This document shows positions 10,416 to 19,786 of a DNA stretch of 64,000 bases, in pieces. Both the position numbers and the translations under genes were made by a program. Source of the DNA: DATJHM01 sp963777355 (GTDB lineage: Bacteria > Chloroflexota > Ktedonobacteria > Ktedonobacterales > Ktedonobacteraceae); contig CAVZQK010000010.1 in the NCBI GenBank assembly GCA_963777355.1, forward strand, positions 124,001-188,000, in the 5' to 3' direction. Within the stretch, counting starts at the first letter, position 1. Each line of letters begins with the position of its first letter. Below the pieces are notes generated by a model, which did no database searches, was not told the DNA's origin, and was given only the letters and a program-made list of their open reading frames with translations.

Positions 10416-11315
10416 ATGTTTTACAGTGATCCGCATTTAGCTTATCCTGTTCGCGTAGATAAGCCGAATCCTCTCTTTGCACGTATGTTGCAGCAAGCTA
10501 TTGGAGGAATTGAGGGAGAGATCCGCGTCATGCTCCAATATCTTTTCCAGGCGTGGGGATTCCGTGGGCCGGTTAAGTATAAAGATATGCTGTATAACAC
10601 AGGAACCGAAGAGATCGGACATATCGAGATGCTGGCAACCGCAGTTGCGCTCAACCTGGAGGGAGCACCAATCCATATGCAGGAAGAGGTAGCTGCAAAA
10701 AATCCTGTCGTCGGCGCGATTATGGGCGGTATGAATCCGCGCCATTTCATCTCTTCGGCGATGGCCGCAACGGCAGATGATGCCAATGGTACGCCCTTTA
10801 ATGGTTCCTGGGTCGTGGCAACTGGAAATCTCGTTGCTGACATGTATGCGAATGTCGCCGCTGAGACCTCTGGCCGCACGCTGGTAACTCGTCTCTATGA
10901 GTGGACCGATGATCCTGGTATGAAGGATACTCTAGCATTTCTTATTGCCCGTGATACGATGCATCAAAATCAGTGGCTGGCCGTAATTGAAGAGCTTCAG
11001 CAGCCTCTGCCTGTTCCCAGTGATTTTCCCCAGGCAAAGGAAAAGAACAAGTTTAGCTATCAGTACTTCGTCCAGTCGACTGCTCCTGTCCCTACAAACG
11101 CACGTTTTGCCCAGGGTCCTTCTATTGATGGTAAGGGTGAGTTTAGTATTGTCGCGGCCAGGCCATTAGGGCCTATTCCTATGCTTGCTCCCTCTCCACT
11201 TGAAGCTCATACCCTTGTTCAGCCAAAAGATGGTTCTATCGCCGCTCCTGGTAATGTCGTCTCTAAGACCGGTCAGGTGGTTGCCGACACAATTGCAAAG
11301 ATTACCGGAGACTAG
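10416..11315 (+). CDS. Manganese (non-haem) catalase
   Basis: Cytoplasmic enzyme that splits hydrogen peroxide with a di-manganese centre. ATG 10416 (MFYSDPHLAYPVRVDKPNPL) is preferred over an ATG 18 bp upstream because AAAGG lies just before it and the family begins this way. The four-helix ferritin-like core carries the metal ligands in GIEGEIRVMLQYLFQAW, TEEIGHIEMLATAV, then AETSGRTLVTRLYEWTDD and IARDTMHQNQWLAVIEEL. The C-terminal 70 residues are Pro-rich and family-variable. At 299 residues the length is normal. It is one of the few long genes of the first 20 kb without any lesion. It stands alone with its own upstream region, and an SDR follows 70 bp later. Confidence 0.93.
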   Translation: MFYSDPHLAYPVRVDKPNPLFARMLQQAIGGIEGEIRVMLQYLFQAWGFRGPVKYKDMLYNTGTEEIGHIEMLATAVALNLEGAPIHMQEEVAAKNPVVGAIMGGMNPRHFISSAMAATADDANGTPFNGSWVVATGNLVADMYANVAAETSGRTLVTRLYEWTDDPGMKDTLAFLIARDTMHQNQWLAVIEELQQPLPVPSDFPQAKEKNKFSYQYFVQSTAPVPTNARFAQGPSIDGKGEFSIVAARPLGPIPMLAPSPLEAHTLVQPKDGSIAAPGNVVSKTGQVVADTIAKITGD

Positions 11316-11384
11316 GCAACGAGATAGAAGATCGCTAGTAGAGCGTCTCTAATGTTTAGATCGCGAAGAAACGAGGTGAAAAAT

Positions 11385-12246
11385 ATGACACAGCGTGAAG
11401 AGCGTCCTTCAACCCCTTCGCAATTTCAGCAGCCTGTGGTTCATGAGTCTGATATGCCGTCACAATCGCAGACGCACGGATCTCAATATCGCGGCAGTGG
11501 CAAATTGCAGGGCAAAGTAGCCATCATTACCGGGGCCGATAGTGGCATCGGGCACGCGGTTGCCGTCGCCTTTGCAAAAGAAGGGGCCGACGTTGCAATT
11601 GTCTATACGATGCCCATGCAGATGCTCAGCAGGTAAAGCGTGAGGTGGAGCAAGAGGGGCGAAAGTGTCTGGTGATTGCTGGCGATGTTGGAGATGAAAA
11701 TTTCTGTCAACAGGCGGTTCAGCAGACGGTGCAAGAACTGGGAAAACTGGATATCCTGGTGAACAATGCGGCTGAGCAACATCCTCACAAAGTATTGAGG
11801 AGATCAGCGCCGCTCAGCTAGAGCGCACTTTTCGTACAAACATCTTCTCCATGTTTTTTATGGTGAAGGCCGCTATCAAGCACCTGCCAAATTCAGGAGC
11901 TATTGTCAATACGACATCGGTTACAGCCTATAAAGGTTCCTCATCCCTCCTTGACTATTCGGCGACGAAGGGCGCGATTGTTGCCTTTACGCGCTCACTT
12001 TCTCAGTCGCTTATCCAGCAGGGCATTCGTGTGAATGGAGTCGCACCAGGACCCATCTGGACGCCGCTGATTGTGCAGACGATGCCAAAAGAGCAAGTGG
12101 AGAGTTTCGGGAAATCGGTTCCTATGCAGCGAGCTGGTCAACCAGACGAGCTTGCTCCTGCCTATGTCTTCCTGGCTTCAAACGACTCATCGTACATGGC
12201 AGGTCAGATCTTGCATCTGAACGGCGGTGAGGTCGTGAACGGATAA
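11385..12246 (+). pseudogene. SDR family oxidoreductase (stress-type), two frameshifts
   Basis: Short-chain dehydrogenase of the Bacillus YdaD/YhdF type, with a Pro/Gln-rich N-terminal lead before the Rossmann fold. ATG 11385 follows GAGGTG. The cofactor site TGADSGIGHAVAVAFAKEG, the NNAAEQ motif, the catalytic Ser in TTSVTAYKG and Tyr/Lys in YSATKGAIVAFTRSLS are present in different frames. A base is missing near 11605 (VYTMPMQ where VYYDAHADAQQ is expected) and near 11787 (HPHKVLRR where HPQQSIEEISAAQ is expected). Adding two bases gives 287 residues, a normal length. The family reduces or oxidises small carbonyl or alcohol substrates with NAD(P); the substrate here is unknown. Confidence 0.8.
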
Positions 12247-12665
12247 TAGTTGTAGCTCATCTATGCGTTTCGTAGAGAGAGCGCGGCAAAAAGTAACGTT
12301 TGTCTTGCTCTCTCTCATCAAGAGCGAGTTTTCTGCAAGGATCTGCTTTCTCAGAGATCCAGGTCCTTGCCGAACCTTTTATCCTTTCCTGCAAGATTGC
12401 ATCTTCTCAATAATGTTTTTCGCTAGAGTCGCAATACCCTCAAGCGCATAAGCCCCAATGCTGGAATAAGTCTCCTTCCGATAGCGTTTACTATAGTGCA
12501 AGTAAAAAAGTTTAGTCATCCCAGTAGTGAGAGATAGTGATTCCTCTTCCCCTTCAACAGTAAATTTCCCAAAAATCTTTTGAGCGTTGTCTTTTTGTGG
12601 TCTATCGCTCTCTCCCTGTCTGCCTATTTTACAGTGCTATGATTGCTATGAAGGAGCATATTAGT
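12247..12665. other. Intergenic region with terminator-like hairpin
   Basis: Between the SDR and the sigma factor. AGAGAGAGC near 12275 can pair with GCTCTCTCT near 12310, a plausible stop for the SDR transcript. A short minus-strand frame at 12379-12519 is described separately. The sigma factor's promoter must lie in the last 150 bp, but no clear -35/-10 pair stands out. Confidence 0.4.
12379..12519 (-). CDS. Possible 46-residue protein or gene remnant
   Basis: ATG 12519 to TAA 12379 encodes MTKLFYLHYSKRYRKETYSS, then IGAYALEGIATLAKNIIEK and a basic end. The composition is protein-like and the C-terminal part would be an amphipathic helix. There is no strong ribosome site (GGG directly before ATG), so this may be the tail of a decayed gene rather than a live one. 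No family is recognised. Confidence 0.25.
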   Translation of the reverse strand: MTKLFYLHYSKRYRKETYSSIGAYALEGIATLAKNIIEKMQSCRKG

Positions 12666-13823
12666 ATGGCCATTTTAACTACAGAAACTATTAACACTTT
12701 TTATGATGATGCTCAAAATACCTCTCTGCTTCCTGACATGCAGATATCACATGATGATGCGTTCCTTGCTTCAACTGATTTGAAAGAACTGAAAGACCGG
12801 GAAGAGCTACAGGAAGAACTAAAAGAACTGGAAGAATTGGATCTTTCTGATGGTGCGCTAGATGCAGTGGTAGAGATTAATGAAGAGCTAGAGGATCTAC
12901 AGGTGCAAGATCCTATTATTACAACAGAGTTAGATACTGATGACTCTCTGCAAATGTATCTGCATGAAATTATCCAGGTCCCACTTTTACAGGCCGGAAT
13001 AAAGGCATCTTGCGCACCTGATTAACCAGGGGAAACAGGAGCAATTGCGTGCTGAACGTTTGCATATTCAGCCTCGCCCTGCTCTTATCAGGCAGGCGCA
13101 GAGGGCGAAACAGCATCTTATCAGGCAAATCTCCGCCTCGTTATCAGCATTGCCCGAACGTATATTGGACGCGGCCTTTCTATGCAGGATTTAATTAAGG
13201 AGGGCAATACTGGCTTGATCGCTGCCGCAGAGAAATTTGATGTGACGAGAGGCTATCGTTTCAGTACCGATGCGACCTGGGCGATCCGTCAAACAATTGG
13301 ACGCGCCATCACGAAAATCATGCGCGAAAGATTCGTTTACCTGTCCATATGATTGAATTCAAAAACCGTATGCGGAAAGTGCAGTATCTTTTGACTCAGA
13401 AAATTGGCCGTGAGCCAACGGAGGAAGAACTGGCCGAACATCTCCAGGTAGGCCTGGAGAAGATTCAGGAGATGCTGAGGTTGAGTCCGGATACGCTCAG
13501 TCTGGAACTACCAGTGGGCGAAGATGCAGATCATTCCCTGGGAGACCTCGTGGAAGATGATGAACTGCTGACACCCAGTGAGATTGAGCCGAAAGCTGCT
13601 CAAACAGCAGATTGAAGATATTCTGCATGAATTGAGCGAGCGTGAACGCTTGGTAATCACTCTCCGCTATGGGTTAGCTGATGAGCAAAGTCACACTCTT
13701 GAGGAGGTTGGCAAAGATTTGCATGTTACTCGTGAGCGGGTGCGCCAGATCGAGGTGCAAGCAATGCGCAAACTTCGTTCTCTCAGTCTGAGTAGGGGAT
13801 TGCAAGAGTACCTTGATGCTTAA
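12666..13823 (+). pseudogene. RNA polymerase sigma-70 factor (RpoD/SigA-like), four frameshifts
   Basis: Group 1/2 sigma factor that directs RNA polymerase to promoters. The start at 12666 (MAILTTETINTFYDDAQ) follows AAGGAG. An acidic leader of about 90 residues precedes region 1.2 (DSLQMYLHEI). Region 2 is clear: RLVISIARTYIGRGLSMQDL, KEGNTGLIAAAEKFD, RGYRFSTDATWAIRQTIGRA. Region 3 reads EFKNRMRKVQYLL and region 4 ends TRERVRQIEVQAMRKLRSL. Single-base shifts are needed near 12997, 13115, 13335 and 13590. Region 2.4 has DATWAIRQ where YATWWIRQ is usual, so promoter melting contacts differ. If live, it would be an alternative rather than the main sigma factor. A strong hairpin follows. Confidence 0.8.
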
Positions 13824-13880
13824 CAAAACAAAAAAGTAACACCCTCAGAAGCGCTCTGAGGGTGTTACTTTTTTGTTTTG
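13824..13880. terminator. Long bidirectional terminator hairpin
   Basis: A 26-bp perfect stem begins one base after the sigma factor stop codon: CAAAACAAAAAAGTAACACC continued by CTCAGA, mirrored after a 5-nt loop. The A-run on the left and T-run on the right make it effective on both strands. Confidence 0.9.
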
Positions 13881-14002
13881 CCTGGCGTGCAATCTACAAG
13901 AAATTAGCATTTTCTTAAAACAGTTGAGTATGAAGAAAACTAGCTTTTAAAGAATCCGGGAGTCAAAGCACGCTAGTTTTTGGAGAAAGGAACAAGAGAA
14001 TA

Positions 14003-14189
14003 ATGATTGAACGAGATAAACAGGTTGATGAGCAGCAAAAAAAGCATCAGGCTGAAAAAGAACATCAGCATCCACAGAAAGATTTTAAAAGCTCAACAGC
14101 AGCAACAGGCAGGGATGAGCACCGATAAAGCCGCTATGAAGGATGAAGGCTACATCGCGCGTATTGATGAGAAAACTTCAAAGCACTAA
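14003..14189 (+). CDS. Small Gln/Lys/His-rich protein, one-base insertion
   Basis: ATG 14003 starts MIERDKQVDEQQKKHQAEKE, very hydrophilic. At an A-run near 14090 the frame changes. Removing one A joins it to AQQQQQAGMSTDKAAMKDEG and YIARIDEKTSKH, stop at 14187-14189, giving 61 residues. Without the correction the first frame stops after 41 codons. Low-complexity composition suggests a disordered or stress-type protein. No family is recognised. Confidence 0.45.
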
Positions 14190-14260
14190 AATGCTTTAAA
14201 GCAGGTGTGCAAACGTTTGTTTTAGGAAAGGGGTTCGGCAAGGTATTTGCCGTTAGCACT

Positions 14261-15135
14261 ATGGATTACGCAAAGGAAATTTTGTCCACAGCCGCAAACT
14301 CATCTATTATGGAGCAGCACTCACTTCATATGGAGCAGGGTTCGCTCTTCTTTGTTGGAACTGCAACAGTGCTCTTCCGCTATGCTGGCTTTACTATTCT
14401 GACGGACCAAACTTTTTACATATGGGCGAACAGGTCAATATTGGCTATGGTCTCCATTCTACGCGCCTGACCGAGCCTGCAATGACTCTTGAGCAGCTAC
14501 CACCTCTCGATTTTGTTATGCTTTCGCATATGCACGAGGATCATTTTGATCGCGTTGTTGAACGCGAATTGAATAAATTATTGCCGATTATGACGAATCC
14601 AAGTGCCGCCGCTGTTCTGAAAAAAAAGGGATTTTCTCAAGCGTATGGTATAAAGACCTGGAAATCAGTGACTCTTTCTAAAGGTACAAGTACTGTGCGC
14701 ATCACGTCGCTGCCCGCTAAACATGCTCCTGTACCTCTGAAATTCTTGCTGCCTCCTGTAATGGGGAGTATGCGGAGTTCCAATCTGCTCCCGGTCAGAC
14801 TCGACTCCGTCTCTATATTACCGGCGATACTCTGCTCGATAAGCATCTGCGCCAGATTTCCCGCCGCTTCTCAATATCGATCTGGCCCTGGTCCATCTGG
14901 GAGGTACGAAAATTATGGGTGTCCTGCTCGATGGATGGTCGCCAGGGTGCGAAGGCGCTGAAAATTCTTGCCCCCACACGGCTATTCCAGTCCACTTCAA
15001 TGACTATACTGTTTTTAAGTCGCCGCTGGATGATTTTAAAAAAGCAGTCAGAGATGCCGGCCTGGAAAGCCAGGTTCAATATGTAAATCAGGGAGATATC
15101 TATACCTTTGATGTCCCAGGCGGCACTTTGCCTGA
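14261..15135 (+). pseudogene. MBL-fold metal-dependent hydrolase (UlaG-like), frameshifted
   Basis: The metallo-beta-lactamase fold of the UlaG/L-ascorbate-6-phosphate lactonase type is recognisable in pieces. Near the N-terminus is LFFVGTATVLFRYAGFTILT. The zinc motif LDFVMLSHMHEDHFDRV fits HxHxDH (HMHEDH). SLPAKHAPVPLKF holds the next His, ITGDTLLDKHLRQI the bridging Asp, and IPVHFNDYTVFKSPL the last His. Breaks fall near 14412, 14770, 14880 and 14940. The start is uncertain; ATG 14261 or 14312 are both possible. The final frame stays open past the hairpin to 15311, so the original stop was probably the TGA at 15133, one frame away. Substrate unknown. Confidence 0.7.
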
Positions 15136-15136
15136 T

Positions 15137-15200
15137 GAGCATGCGAAAAGAAGAGGTGTGTCTTCTTTCTCTTTTGCACACCTCTTCTTTTCGCATGCTC
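15137..15200. terminator. Terminator hairpin after the MBL-fold gene
   Basis: A perfect 24-bp inverted repeat runs from GAGCATGCGAAAAGAAGAGG to its complement ending at 15200, with a 16-nt pyrimidine-rich loop. There is no strong T tail on the plus strand beyond TTTTATTC, so its strength is uncertain. It overlaps the still-open last frame of the MBL gene. Confidence 0.7.
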
Positions 15201-15493
15201 CATTTTATTCTCCTTTATTTATACATAAAAGCTGGCATTTGTCAGAAATCTTAAGAATATGTTTCTTTGTTTCTCACCTTGTATACCAAAAGATCACCCT
15301 GTTCTGCACATAGTGTTATTGTTTGTAAGAAACAAAGTATATACTGTAATGTTACCTTTTTAGCTAATATTACGTGTTTATAAGCATGGGGAATTCTCAG
15401 GATTTCCAATAACATAGCGAAAAAATAGGCTTTGCTCGTAGAACCGATGCGCGATAATCCGCTTCTTGTTTACCAGAAAGGACTTTTGAATTT

Positions 15494-15796
15494 ATGCCAC
15501 GTACAAAAGGCACTCATTCTCAGAAGCAACTGAGTGCTCGTCAGAAAACAAATGCAGCTGACCGTAATAGGTTGTTGACTGTCCCTGAAGTAGCTCAGCA
15601 TCTCCGCGTCGATTCTACTACTGTTCGGCGTTGGATCAGCCTGGGCGTGCTTGACGCTGTTGCTCTTCCTCATAAAGGGAAACGTCAGGCATATCGAATC
15701 AAGCAACAGACGCTTAATCATCTGCTGAAAGTAGCTGATTTTCCCGCTGCTCTGGAGAACGAGGCTGCTGAGCAGGAGGTTTTGGCACAGGCATAG
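15494..15796 (+). CDS. Helix-turn-helix (excisionase/MerR-like HTH_17) DNA-binding protein
   Basis: Intact 100-residue protein, ATG 15494 with GAAAGGA upstream. After a basic tail of about 28 residues (MPRTKGTHSQKQLSARQK), residues 29-80 form a winged helix of the excisionase/MerR type: LLTVPEVAQHLRVDSTTVRR, WISLGVLDAVALPHKGKRQA, YRIKQQTLNHLL. Such proteins bind DNA as small regulators or recombination directionality factors. No integrase or att site is seen next to it, so a regulator role is more likely here. It is monocistronic, closed by the hairpin at 15835-15874. Confidence 0.8.
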   Translation: MPRTKGTHSQKQLSARQKTNAADRNRLLTVPEVAQHLRVDSTTVRRWISLGVLDAVALPHKGKRQAYRIKQQTLNHLLKVADFPAALENEAAEQEVLAQA

Positions 15797-15834
15797 TGAG
15801 GCAAGCGCAGCTCGTTTTTATTCAAAAATTCTTT

Positions 15835-15874
15835 AGAGAGGGTATCTTCTCTGCGAAGATACCCTCTTTCTTTT
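15835..15874 (+). terminator. Rho-independent terminator
   Basis: A 13-bp stem AGAGGGTATCTTC / GAAGATACCCTCT with a 5-nt loop is followed by TTCTTTT. It ends the transcript of the small HTH gene and isolates the lacI-type gene downstream. Confidence 0.85.
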
Positions 15875-15924
15875 GCTTCGGCGCGGCAGGCGGTACTTTT
15901 ACTTATTCTTTCTCCCTCTGTTTC

Positions 15925-15973
15925 TTGACAGCAAAAATAACTTTATGCTACAGTTATTTTACCGAAACTTTCG
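15925..15973 (+). promoter_or_regulatory. lacI-type gene promoter with overlapping palindromic operator
   Basis: TTGACA (15925-15930) and TACAGT (15949-15954) are 18 bp apart, a good vegetative promoter. Nine bp past the -10 box lies the perfect palindrome CGAAACTTTCG (15963-15973), placed to block transcription initiation. A near-copy sits upstream of the GH16 gene at 17058, so this is inferred to be the LacI-type protein's own operator, giving autorepression. Confidence 0.65.
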
Positions 15974-16013
15974 ATGCTCTACTGATCAGGTTTAAGATAG
16001 GGGATGAAAAGTA

Positions 16014-17047
16014 GTGAGCCAACGACTTACCATTGCAGAGATAGCAGCAGCGGCAGGGGTATCGATTCCTACCGTGTCAAAAGTGCTGAATCAAAGACCC
16101 GATGTGGCAACGACTACACGTGAACGTATTGAACGTATTATTCTGGAAAGCGGCTACGTGCATAATCGCACGCTCCGCGCCCTCGATGAGGAGCAAAAAA
16201 AACAGCCGAAACTTATCGATCTGATCTCTCCAGGCGCGCTCGATTCTGACTACTGCTTAGAAATTTACGCGGTATCGAAGAGGTTTTGAATCAGACCGAG
16301 TACCGTCTCGCTCTCTTTTCTATGCATAAGGATACCCCTCGTGAGAGACAGTGGCTGGCAGAAGTATCTCGTAAAACAGCCGCTGGTGCCTTTCTGTTTA
16401 CTTCTATTGAACCTATCAGACACCTGGAAAAACTGCGCAAACAGCATATTCCTTTTGTGGTGATTGATGATGTTGTGCAGCTCGATGCAGATATCCCTTC
16501 TGTCGGCTCGACAAATTGGGCTGGCGCGCTCCTGGCTACTGAGTATTTGCTGGATCTTGGTCATCAGCGTATCGCCATAATTATGGGGATTTCCACCCAC
16601 TTGACGAGTAGAGCCAGGCTTGCCGGGTACTGGGGGGCATTAGAATCCAGGGGTATTTCGGTTGTTCCTGATCTGGTCCGCTCAGGTGATTTTCACCATG
16701 AGAGCGGTTATATTCAAACATGCGCTTTGCTAGAATTACCTGAGCCCCCCACAGCTATCTTTGCAACAAGCGACCTGGAAGCTACAGGGGTCTACCAGGC
16801 TCTTTACGAGAAAGGCTTGAATGTTCCAAAAGATATTAGCGTGATTGGCTTCGACGATGTTCCAACCTCCGAACGGATGAGCCCTCCTTTGACTACGATT
16901 CGTCAGCCCCTCAAAGAGATGGGACGCATGGCCACACGTATGCTTCTGAGTATGATCGAAGGCGAAATATTGGAAAGCAAACGTGTTGAATTGGCAACCT
17001 CTCTGGTCATACGTGGATCTTGTTCTTCTCAATCTCACTTAGAATAG
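16014..17047 (+). CDS. LacI family transcriptional regulator, one-base frameshift
   Basis: Starts at GTG 16014. Residues 1-50 are the LacI helix-turn-helix and hinge (MSQRLTIAEIAAAAGVSIPT, VSKVLNQRPDVATTTRER). The periplasmic-binding-like sensor domain follows (IPFVVIDDVVQLDADIPSVG, GHQRIAIIMG, FATSDLEATGVYQALYEKG, ISVIGFDDVP, TTIRQPLKEMGRMAT). One T is missing near 16263: adding it joins SDYCLEI to LRGIEEVLNQTEYRLALFS. With it the protein has 344 residues, normal for the family. It precedes a secreted GH16 beta-glucanase gene, and both have CGAAAxTTT operators, so it very probably represses that gene until a sugar ligand appears. Confidence 0.88.
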
Positions 17048-17057
17048 CTTTTTCTGT

Positions 17058-17150
17058 CGAAAGTTTTGTCTTTATTTTGACGATAGTTTTCTATATTATC
17101 GAGAATAGACCGAAAAAAGCTTGACAAAGAAATCGTCTTCTGGTTATCCT
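17058..17150 (+). promoter_or_regulatory. Promoter and LacI-type operator upstream of the GH16 gene
   Basis: CGAAAGTTTTG at 17058-17068 resembles the palindrome in front of the lacI-type gene. A second inverted repeat, CGATA...TATCG, spans 17081-17101. TTGACA (17121-17126) and TATCCT (17145-17150), 18 bp apart, form a clear sigma-70 promoter 41 bp before the gene start. The operator lies upstream of the -35 box, so repression would need looping or the second repeat. Confidence 0.55.
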
Positions 17151-17191
17151 ATAAAGGATGGGGACATGTAATTTTTGGAAAGGAACACTCA

Positions 17192-18467
17192 ATGATGATG
17201 TTTTTTTCGCGCAATGCGAACGTTTCCAGCCAACCACGAAGACGACTATCTTTTCTTGCGACAATCCTCTGTATTCTTTCTTCTCTGGCTCTTGCTGCCT
17301 TGAGCTTCACTCAAATTGGCGGTACTCCTGTGGCCAGGGCGGCCAGTTGGAACCAGATCTGGGGTGAAGGGTTTAGTGGCAGCTCTGGTACGGGCGTGAA
17401 TACCTCGAATTGGCTGTATGATACCGGGACGAGTTATCCTGGCGGGGCCGGAAACTGGGGTACCGGCGAAGTTGAAACGATGTCTAGTAGTACCGCCAAT
17501 GTCTATCAGGATGGTTCTGGCCACCTCGCTATTAATCCTATCCGTAGTGCCAGTGGAGCTGGACTTCGGGGCGCATTGAGACTCAGCGCTCAGATTTCGC
17601 TGCTCCTGCCGGTGGCGAGATGGCTATTCAGGCTTCATTCAGATGCCCAATGTTACGGGCGCTGCTGCTCAAGGCTATTGGCCAGCCTTCTGGTCCCTGG
17701 GAGCAGCCTTCCGAGGCAATTATAATTATCGGCCCGGCATCGGCGGGATTGATGCGATGGAGAGTGTGAATGGTACCAATGTAGAACATGGCACGCTCCA
17801 CTGCGGCGTCGATCCCGGTGGTCCCTGTAATGAGACAAATGGTCGGGGTGGAGTCAGGCTTGTTCCCCCTCAACCTGCCAGGCAGGATTTCATACTTACC
17901 ATGTGGAAGTCGACAGAATACCTCTCCTGAAGAGAGTCGCTGGTACCTGGATGGTGTGCAATTCTGGCAGGTTTATTTTAATACTTCTCGGAATGGTGCC
18001 ACAACTTGGGCCAACGCTGTCGATCATGGCTTCTTTATTATCTTGAATGTCGCTATGGGTGGCAGTTGGCCGGGAAGCCCAACCTCTTCCACTCAGTCGG
18101 GCGCGCCGATGCTCGTTGATTATGTTCATGTCTATACTACGAGTGGCTCGTCTCCTCCTACCCCTACTCCCACTCCCATCTCTGGTTGTACCGCCGGAAG
18201 CTTTGCGCAAGGTGTGGTGAATTCTAGCACAACCTCGGCTTTGCCCTGGGTCCAGGCCTGTAGTTGGACCGCTGGCTATGTTATTGTTCATTATATCCGC
18301 CCTGGTCTTTCTCAGCAGAATGTGAATACGACTTACAATAATGCCACATCCCGCTGGGAGTATACTGTGACGGGTATGAGTTCTGGTCAGGTGCTCCAGT
18401 ATTTTTTACCTATCAGAAAAGCGGATTTCAGTACGATACTGCCTCGTACTCATGGACTCACCTGTAA
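17192..18467 (+). pseudogene. Secreted GH16 beta-glucanase with C-terminal carbohydrate-binding domain, frameshifted
   Basis: A signal peptide (basic start, hydrophobic stretch to residue about 45, ending VARAAS) leads into a family 16 glycoside hydrolase domain: EGFSGSSGTGVNTSNWLYDT, GNWGTGEVETMSS, QGYWPAFWSLGA, GTLHCGVDPGGPCNETNG, FFIILNVAMGGSWPG. After a Thr/Pro linker, residues from CTAGSFAQGVVNSS form a CBM56-like module ending YDTASYSWTHL. Family enzymes cut beta-1,3(-1,4)-glucans. Breaks occur near 17565, 17640, 17725, 17860, 17920 and 18410. The catalytic loop reads GGIDAMES; the usual nucleophile Glu of ExDxxE is Gly here. ATG 17192 follows AAAGGA. Likely inactive as sequenced. Confidence 0.8.
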
Positions 18468-18835
18468 CGCTCTCTGTTTCTTTTGTATCTGTTCGCTACC
18501 TGGATTTCGTATAGTCCCTATCTGTAGCCTTCGATCTCTCGCCGTTGTTTCTCTTGAAGGGAAAGAGAGGACAAATAGAGGCCAACCACAAAGGTTGGTC
18601 TCTCTTTTTCCTGTTATCTACGGCTAATGTGATACTGCTGGTTTCTTTGCGCTCGTCTTTTTAAAAAGGATACTAATGCCTTTTTGAGGAATTTTAGCAG
18701 AATATCTGGCATCATGATAGTTTCTTTGATGAAGAGAGGGCTATGCTAGCTATATCAATTTGTAGAGAAAGCCTCTCGCTGTTTTCGGCTCTTCTCTGTC
18801 TGAGGCGTTGGTGAAATCCTTTTCGAGGTGCTATT
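18468..18835. other. Intergenic region after the GH16 gene
   Basis: Holds the terminator at 18578-18610 and otherwise nothing recognisable. The last 10 bp include a GAGGTG ribosome site for the DUF4118 gene. Confidence 0.5.
18578..18610 (+). terminator. Rho-independent terminator downstream of GH16 gene
   Basis: GAGGCCAACC / GGTTGGTCTC (one G-T pair) encloses a 5-nt loop and is followed by TCTTTTTC. It lies 110 bp after the GH16 stop. Confidence 0.8.
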
Positions 18836-19718
18836 ATGCAGAGCATTGAACAAATTGCTCAACTTGAAGTGAGACAACGAGTAAGCTAGTTTCACTTGCC
18901 TGGATATTTTTCTCGCTTTCGGTGGTACGCTGCTTGTGACGCTGATTCTGTTTGTTGCGCATCTGTACCCTGCAATTCCAAATATCTCTATTCTCTATCT
19001 TTGCTCATTCTTCCTTTAGCCAGTCTCGTGGACGCTATGCCGCCATTCTAGCTGCCCTTGTTGCTTTTCTCTCCTTCGACTTTTTTCTGATTCAACCGCT
19101 CTTTACGTTTAATGTCGCTAATCCCGGTGAATGGATTGCACTGGCTGTTTCCTGATTACTGCTCTGCTTACCAGCCAGCTTGCCTCGCTGATGCGCCAAC
19201 GCGCTGAGGTGGCCTGGCAGCGTGAGCGGGAGGCGCGTATTCTATGAGGTGATGCATGTAGCTAATCAGAAGATTGGCGTTGCCGATCAGATGGATAGTA
19301 TTGCCCTGGCTCTGGTTCGCGTCTTTCTCCTGGGGGGTTCGTGAGTGCGCGTTGTTGCTCCCCGATGGCGGAAGATTTAAGCTGGAGGCTGATGCACCTA
19401 TCCAGATAGAACGTTTTGTATCTCCGATGAGGAATTTGAGGCCGCACGCGCTGTCATGGCTTCAGTCCGTCCGCAACTTCGCTCAAGCACGCTTTCTGCT
19501 ACTGGCGCAGCGGCTCAACTCGTCTGCTTCCTCTGAAATCTGGCGATCAGTTGCCTGGTGTCCTCTGCTTACACTTGCAAAATACGGTTCCCTGGTTTTC
19601 CGGAGATGTGCTGTTGGCGGAGGGGAGGCAAGGCGATTTGCGCGCACACTTCTTCTGGACTTTTCTGGATCAAGCGATTGCTCTGATTGAACGTGCTCGC
19701 CTGCGTGCTCAAGTGTAA
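18836..19718 (+). pseudogene. DUF4118/GAF sensor protein (KdpD-like without kinase), frameshifted
   Basis: ATG 18836 (MQSIEQIAQLEVRQRV) follows GAGGTG. Membrane segments then read LAWIFFSLSV and RGRYAAILAALVAFLSFDFF, IQPLFTFNVANPGEWIAL, the DUF4118 domain of KdpD-type sensors. A linker helix with REREARILYEVMHVANQKIG and a GAF-like region (LALVRVFSPWGVRECALLLP, PIQIERFV) follow. The end is IALIERARLRAQV. No histidine-kinase core is present before the stop and terminator, so this would be a sensor-only protein. At least five single-base shifts are needed (near 18890, 19020, 19155, 19245, 19335 and beyond). No kinase partner lies next to it. Confidence 0.65.
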
Positions 19719-19735
19719 GCGTTCTTTTCTTTGCT

Positions 19736-19775
19736 CCCTTCCTCACAAGTTCTCTGAGAGGAAGGGATGTTTTTT
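19736..19775. terminator. Terminator between convergent genes
   Basis: CCCTTCCTC / GAGGAAGGG stem with a 13-nt loop, followed by ATGTTTTTTC on the plus strand. It serves the DUF4118 gene and may also stop the msrA transcript coming from the right. Confidence 0.75.
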
Positions 19776-19786
19776 CTTGTCTTATG

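Noticed and set aside
9870..10436. Full 188-codon minus-strand frame upstream of the glycosyltransferase remnant
   Set aside because: Only the last 50 codons are family-like; the rest is A/T-rich control region of the catalase gene. The start was therefore set to 10103.
15796..16014. 72-codon frame between the HTH and lacI-type genes
   Set aside because: It spans a terminator, promoter and operator and is Phe-rich noise.
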